From contig WHVA01000003.1 in the NCBI GenBank assembly GCA_015179125.1, positions 532,001 to 596,000 on the forward strand: DNA of 64,000 bases, given 5' to 3'. Positions 1 through 10,651 of this stretch are shown here, piece after piece. The notes beneath the pieces were generated by a model. That model worked only from the letters and a program-made list of their open reading frames with translations, had not been told where the DNA came from and ran no database searches. Position numbers and translations under genes: made by a program. Numbering within the stretch: position 1 is the first letter of the stretch; each line of letters opens with the position of its first letter. The stretch comes from Gautieria morchelliformis. Its lineage: Eukaryota > Basidiomycota > Agaricomycetes > Gomphales > Gomphaceae.

Positions 1-8
1 GTGGGGTT

Positions 9-1174
9 TGATGAACCTAATAGTGCATATCTAAGCTTAGGGGCCTTACGCCACTTACAAAGACATTGGAAATTGCTTTAGCCCCGATGACGATAGCAGA
101 GGATTGCAGTGTGAGTACTTACGGGCGCGAAGACGTGATCGGGAGGTGCTTGAGCGAGTGAGAATGGGGCAAGAATATGGTGAGAGTGAAATACGCAGAG
201 AAAGCGAGACTGGGCAGGAGTACGGTTGCACGACGAAATGGATGGCTGCATGGCTAGGTGAGGATGCGTGCTTTAGATTCGAATACTGTCCTGCGATCGC
301 TGCACACACTCTTATGTTAGCAATTTCATGGATTTGTACACAAACCAAAAAAATTGTATGATTAGTTGCCGTCCTGTTGGTGGTGCTAGGTGATGGCGAG
401 GCCAACAGCCAATTTCGTCAACGCTTCGAACGCTCCGACGCCCTGAGGAGGTCCGCGTGGGAGACTCCGAGAGACCCCAAAGTACGATACAGCCCGGGCT
501 GAAGCAACGGAGCCTATAGCCCTCCTCCAAGGTATGGATGGTGATCCTGCGCTATAAAGAGACCCAGACGAACCCCTCGATGGGAACGCACGTGAGAGGT
601 TGGGCCCAAATGCAGCTCACCGGCGCGTATATTTTTAGGCCTGGCGATCGGGCAAATACCGTGTATCCTGATGATAGGCTGAGTAATGGGTTCACCAAAG
701 CTAACTGGCACGCGGCAAGATGCGGCAAGATTTATAGCGGCGCAACTAAATCTTGCCGCAAGTTGGGGGGGAAGAGGAGTAAGGAAAGTATGACATCGAA
801 AATAAATATCGGCTCAAAGCCGACTAAGCCGTAGGACCCTGAGACCCACCTGTGGGTGATGCGGGGTGTGTGCTCGACACCTCTGGATCTCGGGGAGTGG
901 CTGGTTAGCTTAGTCAGAGCCGTTCTACCCTCGAGCCTGAGGATGCGGAGTTAGTAAGCTCCAACACCCAAATACGCTAAAGAAATAGGGAGTAGTGGGT
1001 GGGAAAGAAAATACTCTGTGCTACTACACGCAGGTAGTGGTAGCGGAGGGAGAGAATCTGGCAAAAGTCTGATAGCGTTGTCAGACTTTTATTTGACAGC
1101 TTAGCTAATGAACCTTACTCAGCCCGGCTGTAGAGTTGTACTCGCGAGCCTCAGCGCTCAGCGCTCAGCACCCA
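9..1174. repeat. Left copy of a 1.17 kb direct repeat (LTR-like)
   Basis: This stretch is repeated in the same orientation at 5984-7167 with small indels and substitutions. Both copies start TGATGAACCTAATAG and homology ends near CAGCACCCA, so each could be read as TG...CA like an LTR. No gene is recognised in it; short open frames are not conserved in a way that suggests coding. Read as a pair, the copies would be the LTRs of a large non-autonomous retroelement. The window begins at its left edge, so the flanking target duplication cannot be checked properly. Confidence 0.6.
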
Positions 1175-1270
1175 CGTCCATCTTTATCCAAGTTCAGCTC
1201 GTGCGTGTCCGACTCGAGTCGTCCGAAGGGTTCGTCGGAAGGGTCTGTCGTCCAAACCGGTTTGATAAGA

Positions 1271-1327
1271 GTGCTTGCCATTCTCAGAGTCGATTCAAAT
1301 TGAATCGACTCTGAGAATGGCAAGCAC
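1271..1327. repeat. Perfect 57-bp palindrome
   Basis: Two perfect 28-bp inverted arms (starting GTGCTTGCCATTCTCAG) are separated by a single A. No mismatch is visible. No gene overlaps it. It could extrude as a cruciform or be the footprint of a fold-back event. Confidence 0.95.
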
Positions 1328-1497
1328 ACCAAGCCACGATCCTTACCCTTGTGCTAGGCCAACATGTCATCTGTTATATAATGGCGCGTTCAACCAAGCA
1401 GATGCAGAGCAAGTCGGCTGTTCGTATGATCATTATACCCGCTCAATACCTTGTATTACATGTATCGTAGTCCGTAGAGCTCTTCGAGTCTATATTA

Positions 1498-1737
1498 GGG
1501 TGTTTCACGCTTGCGTTTTCGTGATTTGGCAGAGGTTTTTGCGTCAGCGTTTTCGTCGCCGCTTTTGGAAAAAAATCAGCAAAAATGGGTGGAAAATGCC
1601 AAGCGTGAAACGGGTGGATCCCGGCATTATGTAAGACAAGTTACATTGATTATATAATACACGTAAGGGAACTTTCGCCTCAAAAACGTCGTGAAAATAT
1701 CGACGAAAACGCCACGAAAACGCAAGCGTGAAACACC
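1498..1737. mobile_element. MITE with TA target duplication
   Basis: A 240-bp non-coding unit bounded by inverted repeats: the left end reads GGGTGTTTCACGCTTGCG and the right end is its reverse complement apart from one extra G. The inverted similarity continues inward for about 40 bp (GTTTTCGTG). A TA dinucleotide flanks both sides (1496-1497 and 1738-1739), as expected for a Tc1/mariner-type miniature element. There is no transposase, so it would move only in trans. The superfamily assignment rests only on the TA and the terminal repeats. Confidence 0.75.
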
Positions 1738-2259
1738 TATTATTGCACAGGGTCTTGGTCATAATAGTGCGTTTCAGTATCTCCCTCAGGAGAGTCACTA
1801 TTTCAATCATTATTTGCCATGCATATAAGTACACGATTATGACATACTATTGCGTTGGCTGTTTCTTCTAGACCGGAGGCCTGCAGAAGTATAGGTATCG
1901 GATCACTATTTCAATCATTATGGCCACGCATATACTCGATTATGACATGGCGTTGGCTGTTTCTTCTCGACACGAGGCCTCGGGAGGTACGTGTTCTGCC
2001 ACCATACATAAGCCGATACCTGAGGCAGCTAGTTTTTCACTTCTGAAGACGAATCTTCTCCACCCCCATCTTCAATAGGCGTCGGAACACATCGCCAACA
2101 CGACCCATGACGGCGAGGAAGACACTCCACCAAAGACTCAGGATACGAGGAGGGTCAAATACGAAACAAAAACACGAAACCACATGTGATCACGCTACCT
2201 CTGGCTGCAATTTCAAGGATAGGGGAGAAGACATCGCCCAGTCAGGGGCGGCGAGATGG

Positions 2260-2625
2260 AGGGTTTCTAGATGGGGAGTCTCGAGACGGCGCCGTGTGGC
2301 ACATGGAGTGTATCGAGGCGGAGCTGGGTCGCGAGATGGAGGGTATGGGAAATGCCTGTCCATGCTTGCATGCCACCCAAGGCGACTTCCATCGGCATAA
2401 TCAGTGAGTCTTTCAGCTTCTTGATACTGTCCACAGACTTGCTGACTTCGGGATCCTTCAGCGGCCATGTCAATGCAAATATTGACATGGCCGGTGAGGA
2501 AGGCCGAAGTCAGCAAGACTGTGGACAGCATCAGGGAGCTGAAAGACTCATTGGTTATGGCGAGGGGAGTAGATCAGACGCACGTTGCATTCGCAGCCTT
2601 CGAAGCAGGTGTAAGCCTTGTGTTA
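2260..2625. pseudogene. Palindromic relic of an NLR N-terminal domain exon
   Basis: Two inverted arms of about 80 bp (about 2396-2475 and 2476-2560) meet at a GCCATGTCAATGC/ATATTGACATGGC centre. Each arm, read outward, encodes the same helical segment: plus strand LTWPVRKAEVSKTVDSIREL, minus strand LTWPLKDPEVSKSVDSIKKL. This matches the segment around LAWTFRQGEVRKTLDNL of the intact NACHT-ankyrin protein at 10652-15405 and ALKWPLKASDVKSFINTI of the gene at 48697-49578. The arms are diverged from each other, so the fold-back is not recent. No full reading frame survives. Confidence 0.75.
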
Positions 2626-3287
2626 GGCCTGGTTACACCCCGTAACGTAGAATTCAGAATTGAGCCGGGCGAGTGGAAGGGAGGATCGAAAACTGTCCAA
2701 TTCTATATCACATCTGTGCTACTTATACTCTGAGAGCGGCCAGGCCTATCTAAAGAGAACAAAAGGCTTGCAAACGGAACACAATGGTGAACTATCAATA
2801 ACGAGACAATGGCCGAATAAATGCGGACAAGTGTACTTGTCCACAATCAGCGGCTATGTGTGGGTGCTTGTGTTACTGTACACGTCCGATCTCTCCTTAT
2901 CCGCAACTAGCCAGCTACGCTGTCTTACACCGGGCCAGGCCTCCAAAAGCCCAAGGAGGAGGACTCGGCTTCGTTTTCAGGAGCCCTGCGCCCGGCCCTT
3001 AAGCCCGGGGTTTTTGGGTGGGAAACTCGATCGCCTCCATTGTGGACCGTCCACGGTGTGCGGAGTCCAAAAGAGTTACATAACTGTAGTTACAATAAAG
3101 GTTTTGAATTAGCTGAAAATTTTTCTCCACTGTTTTTTGTCGTCCTTCCGCCTATCCCCACACTTTAAATCCTGGTCATTGACAACTCCGAAGACGAAAT
3201 TGAAGAAATCACCCCTCCCCCATTAGTTAAGAGCAGTTAGGGCCGTGTGGCGAAGGCGAAGCCAAGCACGGCAGTGCCTCAACCCCG

Positions 3288-3395
3288 CTATCTATCTTCA
3301 AGTTGAAGATAGATAGTGGTGTCGACGCGCTGCAGGAGCAGGGTGCCACCCATAGCCAGTCAACGCAGGACATGAACAGCCTGTTCATGTCCTGC
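3288..3395. repeat. Two adjacent palindromes
   Basis: The first (3288-3316) has 14-bp arms CTATCTATCTTCAA with a one-base spacer. The second (3365-3395) has 15-bp arms GCAGGACATGAACAG, again with a one-base spacer. The one-base spacer is the same geometry as at 1271-1327. No gene is recognised here. Confidence 0.9.
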
Positions 3396-3708
3396 TTTGA
3401 CCTCCGTCTCTGTGAGGTTTGGACATGGCGGAGCCGTGTCCAATCCTTGCAAAGACGGACTGCCGAGATTAGCCAGGCGGTGGAACAAGCCAAATTGCGT
3501 ACGTCACATCTCGCCAGTGTTTCCAAAGGTGTGAAGCTGATTCTGAAGCCTTCGTTATGTAGAAGAACATCGCCAAAAGATCCATAATTGGCTGGAGCCT
3601 AGCGGATCCTGACCACGAACCAAAGCATAGGAATGCCAGTAGCGACGACAAGAGACAACCGAGTTGTGGTTTGTGGAAGAGAAAACGGTTCTAGATCACC
3701 GCGAGTAA

Positions 3709-3820
3709 GGAGTAAATATTCAGCAGCATAATGGACTCACATATACCGTGGACCCAAAGGAACGCGGTTCCTTTGGGTCCAGGGTATACGTGAGCCCGCT
3801 CTGCTCCTGAATATTTACTT
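3709..3820. repeat. Imperfect long inverted repeat with perfect core
   Basis: The core has 14-bp perfect arms GGACCCAAAGGAAC (3750-3763) and its complement (3767-3780) around GCG. Similarity continues outward through AGTAAATATTCAG on the left and CTGAATATTTACT on the right, giving arms of about 55 bp with mismatches. No coding frame. Confidence 0.85.
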
Positions 3821-3979
3821 GCTGCTGGTGGATTGAAGCAGCTGGGGGCAGGGGGGGGACCATCCCATGGTATGCGCAATCACATTCGTCGTTATTTTTC
3901 CTATCATGCTAACCCATGACGGGGTCAAGCTCGAGCATCATCGAAGAGCTTTTATGTCACTGCAGTTCTGATCCCTCCT

Positions 3980-4445
3980 TCGCCATGGCCTTTTTCAATA
4001 TTGATTTTAATAACAAGGACATTTTGCCGGATATCCTTCGACCCTCCCTGGGACCGCCAGACCCACATGCATGACTCCGCCACGCACGCCCTAGCAGCCC
4101 TAATCGCCACGACCGACACGACGACTCGCGAGCCCACGACACAGACGAAAAACGCCGCGGCGCTGGCCCGCGAGACGTCTTTCGATCTCTGATCGAGCAA
4201 TTCACTGAACAATCCACGACCATCCCTCACATCCCTAAGAATGTTGGTGCACGCCGATCATTGGCTCAAGAGGAACTGCCACCTTAAAGACAACCATCGG
4301 CAGTTTCCAGGCCATCTATATCGTTTTTTATGCGCTCGACGAGTGCCCGGAACGATCCAGGTTTCTCGCCGCTATCAAGATATCCACGACGGGGAGCTCG
4401 ACACATTACACTTTCGGGCGACGAGTCGGAAAGAGAGTATCGTGT
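3980..4445 (+). pseudogene. Relic of a NACHT ATPase domain
   Basis: Pieces in changing frames match the NACHT domain of the intact gene at 10652-15405. FFNIDFNNKDILPDILRPS (about 3988) corresponds to the strand after the P-loop. RSLIEQFTEQSTTIPHIPK (about 4182-4240) corresponds to ALIEQLSSKCTSIPDSLEK. YIVFYALDECPERSRFL (about 4316-4370) corresponds to the Walker B segment, followed by RATSRKE. The Walker B aspartate position reads Tyr. Frameshifts and a GC-rich insert separate the pieces, and no P-loop is visible. With the N-terminal relic at 2.3-2.6 kb this is a dismantled NLR-type gene. Confidence 0.75.
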
Positions 4446-5983
4446 TCGTCCGACCGAACCCTCCTGCGCCGGGGGGAAGCGCAGCTCGGACACATCCGCT
4501 ACGGTCAGTCTTAGGCACGTTTGTATGCACGCGTGCGACTCATTTCTCGTTGGTCAATGTGTGTGTGCATGCGCGCATGAGTAGTTCATACTGTCGACTG
4601 GGTTTGACGGGCGCGTGAGATTATGTGCGTGTCTGCCACGCGTTCATACAAGGTACTCATGTTGACGCTGACGGGTCCACTGGCAGGGAGCTACACGACA
4701 CTACAATGACGGCGCTGGAAAACATAGCCACTTGAGCAATAACAGTAGATGTCTTTCCGTGCCCTCCGCCCTCGATTTTGGCTTTGGCTTGTGGCTTGTG
4801 GCCGACTGACATCAACCGCTCTCTTCATGATGATGATTTAATCTAGTTCATTATTCGTCTACTGGGCGATGCATATGTCTAGACGTAGTCCATACACAGC
4901 ACAGCGCGAAGCCTTCACTCCTCGTAGTCGCTTTGGAAGACCAGACTAGTGGCTACTCCCAATTGAACCCTTTGGATCCAACACATCGGCCGCCTGGCGC
5001 GTCAAAAGTTCGACAGTGCATATCGTGACGTGAGCCGGTAACTCGCCTTCGGCCTCCTGTTGCCCTGTGTACTGTACGTTGGGTATATTACTAAGCGCTC
5101 GTTACATTTTATGGGACGCCCGCAGGTCATATGCATGTAGACGGGCGGAATTTAGCGTCATGAGTGTGCAAGCTTGAAGGTTACATTGACGGACACGGAA
5201 CGTAATAACGAAGAATGATGACGATACAGTAGAGCACAGCTTGCTGGTGCGACCGTCTAGTCGTTCTAGCAAGCTGTGCTCTATGATGATGGGGCCACCC
5301 GGCGACTAGTGCAGGGTCGGTCAGAACCCGGGAATCAAACCAGGAGCAACGGCATGCTGTGAACCGTACATCATAGGTATGTACCGATGGTGCTTAGGAC
5401 AACTGAGAATGATCACTAGATCAGTCATATTGCCGACGGGGAGGGTAACGGTCGAGATAAATTCCTAACAGAAATTTGACGCTAGACGGACTCCTGTCCA
5501 ATGCCGAGTCTAGCACGAGTAAGTAGGTCAAGACCATCCAGCTGTTCCGGGATATTGAGTCATTGACTCGTATGCAATACTCAACAGCAGTTCGCGAGAG
5601 GCGTGCCATGTCAAACCATTGTCTGTGGCACTCACTGTGGATAGCGGAACCATTGAAAACCCATAGGCCACTGGCGTTCAGTTTTGAGCGCGCTAGCTAA
5701 TGCTAGACGTGAGTGTGACCCGACGGTGCGAACCAATCAGTTCGAGCGAGTTAGCAATCTTTTCGCAGTGTCAGGGAGGGGGAGAGAAGCCGGCGGAAAG
5801 TCGACAGTGTGACCTCCGAGCCTCCGACTCGTTAGCCGCGCGTATCTATTCTGTCACAGTGCCACTGAAAATAGCGTTTACACGCGGAGGTACTGGGTGG
5901 TAGTGCGAGCGCGCGATGGGGTGTAACGGGCGCCCGAAGTGGCGTACGCAATGTCGCGTGGTGGAGGTTCAGGAGGTGAGGTT
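4446..5983. other. Gene-poor stretch
   Basis: No coding region is recognised. It contains an inverted repeat at 5230-5283 with 16-bp perfect arms TAGAGCACAGCTTGCT and a 22-nt loop. The last bases before the right direct repeat (5971-5980, AGGAGGTGAG) are purine-only, as a polypurine tract before a 3' LTR would be. Confidence 0.6.
5230..5283. repeat. Inverted repeat, 16-bp arms
   Basis: Perfect arms at 5230-5245 and 5268-5283 flank a 22-nt loop. There is no poly-U tract or neighbouring gene to make this a terminator. Confidence 0.9.
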
Positions 5984-7167
5984 TGATGAACCTAATAGTG
6001 CATATCTAAGCTTAGGGGCCTTACGCCACTTACAAAGACATTGGAAATTGCTTTAGCCCCGATGACGATAGCAGAGGATTGCAGTGTGAGTACTTACGGG
6101 CGGGAAGACGTGATCGGGAGGTGCTTGAGCGAGTGAGAATGGGGCAAGAATATGGTGAGAGTGAAATACGCAGAGAAAGCGAGACTGGGCAGGAGTACGG
6201 TTGCACGACGAAATGGGTGGCTGCATGGCTAGGTGAGGGTGCGTGCTTTAGATTCGAATACTAACTCCGAGTCCTTCGATCGCTGCTGCCACACACTTTC
6301 ATGTTAGCGATTTCATGGATTTGTACACAAACCAAAAAATTTGTATGATTAGTTGCCGTCCTGTTGCTGGTGCTAGGTGATGGCGAGGCCAACAGCCAAG
6401 TTCGTCAACGCTTCGAACGCTCCGACCGGCGACGCCTTGAGCAATTCCGCGTGGGAGAGACCGTGGGAGAGACCCCAAAGTACGATACAGCCCGGGCTGA
6501 AGCAACGGCTTATACAGGCCCTTCTCCAAGGTATTGATGGTGATCCCGCGCCATGAAGAGACCCAGACGAACCCATCGACGGGAACGCACATGCCAAGAG
6601 GTTGCGCCCAAAATATGCAGCTCACCGGAGCGTATATTTTTAGGCCCTGGCGATCGGGTAAATACCGTGTTTCCTGATGGACAGTGATTATAGGCTGAGT
6701 AATGGGTTCACCAAAGCTGACTGGCACGCGGCAAGATGTATAGCGGTGCAAGTAAATCTTGCCGCAAGTTGGGGGAGAAGAGGAGTAGGGAAAATATGAC
6801 ATTGAAAATAAATATCGGCTCAAAGCTGACTAAGCCGCAGGAACCTGAGATCCACCTGTGGGTGATGTGTGGTGTGTGCTCGACACCTCTGGGATCTCGG
6901 GGAGGTCCGTGGCTGGTTAGCTTAGTCAGAGCCGTTCTACCCTCGAGCCTGAGGATGCGGAGTTAAGCTCCAACACCCAAATACGCTAAAGAAATAGGGA
7001 GTAGGTGGGTGAGAAAGAAAATTCTATTTGCTACTACACGCAGGTGGTAGTAGCGGAGGAAGAGAATCTCGCAAACAAAGTCTGACAGCTTGACAGCTTA
7101 GCTAATGAACCTTACTCAGCCCGACTGTGGAGTTGTGACTCGCGAGCTCGTCACTCTTCAGCACCCA
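5984..7167. repeat. Right copy of the 1.17 kb direct repeat
   Basis: Same orientation as 9-1174. It differs by several small insertions (for example an extra segment near 6440-6480). A purine tract (5971-5980) lies immediately upstream, which would suit the 3' LTR of a LARD-like element whose 5' LTR is the left copy. The five bases after the right end (TGTCT) do not match those before the left end (GGGTT), so no target duplication supports the boundaries drawn. Confidence 0.6.
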
Positions 7168-7704
7168 TGTCTCTACACGTCTTGAAGGGCAAAGCCGGAT
7201 CGCGCGAATCATGAAACCCAGGCTCTGGGTGTGATACCAATGCACCCAGTGAGCCGCTCCTCTTGTTTTTCCTCAGGCACGCCGTACAAATGATATACAA
7301 TCAAGCTGGCCAGTTGCTAACCCGTTGGATGCTTTCACGTCAGCGACAAACTAACCAAGCTAGAATTGGTGTCATGGATGATACGCCATTACCCACTGTT
7401 GCTATCATGAGATCAAGTACATACTTCGGCCTTCGGGTACCGCACGTAGCACATTCTAGTGCTACCACAGGCGCTTAGTCTAAGGCAGTTTGGTCTCAGC
7501 TGACCGTAACGTATTACGGGTCCGCGATTGCCCTTAGATCGCGGTGAACTTGTTTCCACACTCGGGGATTCCTGTTCGACCCTTGATTGATTAAGCTGGT
7601 CCCGTGCTTTATATTCGGCCTGAGCTCACCATGATTTTCTTGAGCCTCGACGGTATCCCCCTCCACGAGTACTTTGGTCCTCTGATTCAACGTCTTCTGG
7701 CAAG
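7168..7704 (+). promoter_or_regulatory. Upstream region of the chitinase gene
   Basis: No gene is recognised in this stretch. A TATA-like CTTTATATTC lies at about 7607-7616, some 90 bases before the chitinase start codon, and could be the core promoter. No other element can be named with confidence. Confidence 0.35.
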
Positions 7705-9779
7705 ATGTACTTTTCGATTTCCACTATTGTTCTATATGTTGCCTTAATTTCGCAACTTGGACTCGTTTCCTCGGCACCGGTGTTCCGTCGCAAAGTCCAT
7801 AGCCCTTCTGGTAAGAACGCTACGGCTGCTGGTAGCCCTACAGTCTCCGGGTCTGTTCCAGCAGCTTCATACACTCCAGTAGCGTCAGGCGCACCATCAG
7901 CTTCAGGCGCACCAGCCGCTCCAGCTGGTGGATCTGGTCCTAAATTTGTGATCTACACCGACAGGTCGGCATCTACTGCTAATAGCCTTCCTGCCCCTGC
8001 AGCCCTCAAAGTTTGTCACCCCTTCCTTTCGCGCTCTGTTGTTTAACGTGCTGCTTTCATGTCGTTCTCAGGGCTACACTCATTTGTGTGTTCATGCCGC
8101 ATCCGTATTTTTGTTGCATCCAGGCTGACTCGTCGCCTCGTTAGATTACTGGCATTCCTTCTTCCAACTGGACCTGCAGACCAATCACAAGCCTGGTCTA
8201 GCCTTTCCGCGGCAGATCGCAAATCACTCAAGGGTCAATACGCCGCGGCTGGTATCAAGGTCATGGTCTCTGCCTTTGGAGGCACCAGTGCGCCCACCAC
8301 TGAGGGAGTTGACGCGGCTCAATGTGCTCAGACCATGGCGAATTTCGTCAAGGCCAATGACCTCGATGGCATCGACATCGATTATGAGGTACGTCTATGT
8401 TGTCATGAGAATTCAGCTAGTTCAATGCCATTGTTCCCGTCAGGACCTGTCCGCTTTCAGTAAGGGGACCGCGGTTGCTTGGATTGAGACGTACATGACA
8501 ACCCTTCGTAAGACTCTCCCTGTCGGACAGTTTATAGTCTCGCACGCTCGTGGGTGTTGCTCCTCTGCCTTTCATAACTGATCTTAAGTATGTGTGATGT
8601 GTTAGCGCTGGCCCCTCAGTACGTGATTTGTCAAACTTGAATCAAGTCAGTTTACTGAGGATATTGCATTAGTTTCTCCGCGGAATTCTTGAAGGGACCA
8701 TACCTCCAGATTGATCAGAAAATCGGGTCGCTCATTGACTTTGTGAGGGCTCCTTCCATGTATCCTCGCGTCTGTGTTGACGTTGTTCTCCCTCTTTGCA
8801 GTATAACGTCCAGTTCTACAACGGTGAGTATCGGAGTTTATGGGATTTTATGAATTTGCTAATTAATCATTTATCTGCTAGATGGCTATGATGTGTACAC
8901 GGATTGCGCCGGCCTTCTGACACAGTCACCCGCATCGTTTCCCAAGTCTTCCCTGTTTGAGATTGCAGCCAGTGGGGTATCCCTCAACAAATTGCTGATC
9001 GGAAAGCCCGTTATTGACCCCGATGCGTCAAATGGCTACATCACGCCCCAAGTACTAGGCCAATGCGTCCAACAGGCGGTCAGTAAAAAGTGGGCGGGGG
9101 GCATCATGGGTTGGCAGGTGTGTTTGGGGTACTCGCATTAGTATAAACTTCATTCCTTACTTGCTTGCCAAAGTTCAGGGACCCCCAGGGAGCAGCTGCT
9201 TTTATCGGGCCTTCGCTCGCCGCTTTTGGTCTTAGTGGCGGCTCAGGTAGCGAAGGTAGCAATGGCGGTGGTGCAAGTGGCTCAGGTGCCCCAGGCGAAG
9301 CTACCACCGACCTTGGCTCTACCACAGCCTCTACTCCCGACTCTCCACCTCCCACTCCTGTCCTTGGCTCTCCCACACCCCCCACGCCTGTCATTGGCTC
9401 TCCCACAGAGTCTACTCCCGATTTTGCTACACCCACTCCTGTCAAGTCGAAGGGTAAATCGGTGTCATCCACTGCCAGCCCTACCGACTTTAACACAGGA
9501 GCTGCCGCGGAGTCTGGATCATCCCCCACGTCCACCGACGTAGGCGCAGGTAACGCTATCCCGACTTCTTCCTTCAATAACGGCCAATGGACACCCTCCA
9601 CTCCCACTCCTACCGACTTGGACGCAGGAGCCCCCGCCACGTCTCATTCCGTCAAGTCGAAGAGTAAATCGGTGTCATCCACTGCCAGCCCTACCGACTT
9701 GGACACAGGAGCCCCCACGGAGTCTCCTTCCGTCAAGTCTAAGGGTGGGTCTGGATCATCCCCACGTCCACCGACGTAG
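7705..9779 (+). CDS. Secreted GH18 chitinase with Ser/Thr/Pro-rich tail
   Basis: Hydrolyses beta-1,4 bonds of chitin by the substrate-assisted GH18 mechanism, probably outside the cell or in the wall. I infer nine exons: 7705-8010, 8072-8085, 8145-8388, 8444-8549, 8606-8618, 8673-8742, 8802-8823, 8882-9117 and 9189-9779. All junctions are GT-AG and keep frame, giving 533 residues. Residues 1-24 are a signal peptide (hydrophobic, ending VSSA). A Ser/Ala/Pro linker precedes the barrel. The catalytic motif LDGIDIDYE is at 180-188 with Glu188 the acid, and the exon-4 splice falls directly after it. SHAPLAPHFSAEF and YNVQFYNDGYDVY are barrel strands; GGIMGWQ (331-337) carries the conserved Trp of the last strand. 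The tail is low complexity with NGQW and KSKGKS repeats and no recognisable binding module. Exons 2 and 5 are only 14 and 13 nt. The tail ends early because of a frameshift (see 9441-9946). Confidence 0.9.
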
Positions 9780-9946
9780 GCGCAGGTAACGCTAGCCCGA
9801 CTTCTTCCTTCAATAACGGCCAATGGACACCCTCCACTCTCACTCCTACCGACTCTGACGCAGGAGCCCCCGCCGCGCCTTCTTCCGTCTCCAGTCAGAA
9901 CGGCCAATGGGTCCCCCCCACTTCTATGGGCTTTGGCGGCCAGTAA
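9441..9946 (+). repeat. Tandemly duplicated chitinase tail with a C-run frameshift
   Basis: The unit starting GTCAAGTCGAAGGGTAAATC at 9441 is repeated from 9651 with small changes. In the first unit the run after GGATCAT is five C (9523-9527). In the second it is four C (9760-9763), which moves translation to a stop at 9777-9779. In the frame of unit 1 the second unit would stay open to TAA at 9944-9946 and end in NGQW followed by a Gly-rich end. Either the gene uses the early stop or this is a one-base loss. Confidence 0.8.
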
Positions 9947-10651
9947 GGCGAAAGGATGACGTTCCTGAACAATTCCCGTTGATGGAGGGGCGGGAGGGCG
10001 GCGGATGCTTGCGATGCCGGGGAGGGGGCGACGTTAGCCCACTCGGGGTCAGAAGCACTCTGATATAACGTATAGTGACGTAAATTACATTTAAGATTAC
10101 TGAGAAAGTCTCGTAGTGACGATGCCCATGCCCTTTGCGGTATCCCAATTATGAAAAGGCACCCACTAGGTATACGGCAACATACTCCAGGAGAGGGTGA
10201 GTGAAAAGACTGGCCGCCGCGGGAGTTCGCAAGGGCTCGGCTCGGGAAGAAACTACTTCGGATGCGAGACAACGACCCGAACGACTAGCAGTCGGGCTTG
10301 AGATGCAAATAATAAGATACAAACCTCGATTACAGTCGACCGGTATCTCAATAACTTTCCAAAAATAACCCGTAAGTTACCCAACTGTCAGCCAAATACA
10401 TCCTTTGCGATGTTTGATTCTTTGTCCAGATATAATTGACTTGTCATCCAAATACTGGCCCTGATGTAGAGAGGCGGAATGCCCACCCCTCTCAGGTACC
10501 TTGCATGTAGCGACCACCATAGGCTTGCCTGCAATTGAATAAAATGACATAAAAAAAGAACGTAGCTATGGTTATGCTCGCAAATGGCATATATACCTAT
10601 ACACTATCCCTGGTTATTATTCTTGTCCAAGGAATAACCAGTCAGACAACC
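9947..10651. other. Intergenic region between convergent genes
   Basis: The chitinase (plus) and the NACHT-ankyrin gene (minus) converge here, so it should hold both 3' untranslated regions. No gene, repeat or RNA is recognised. Confidence 0.5.

Noticed and set aside
850..960. Possible small structured RNA conserved in both direct repeats
   Set aside because: Conservation is no higher than in the rest of the repeat, and no known RNA signature was found.
3952..4230. Minus-strand frames over the NACHT relic
   Set aside because: The plus strand matches the NACHT domain in pieces; the minus frames are its complement.
5290..5400. Possible tRNA (TCCTGGTTTGATTCC on the minus strand looks like a T-arm)
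   Set aside because: No acceptor stem, D-arm or anticodon arm can be folded around it.
8623..8672. Frameshift between chitinase exons 5 and 6
   Set aside because: Using donor CA/GTACGT at 8618 instead of TAC/GTGATT restores frame and the family motif, so no lesion is needed.
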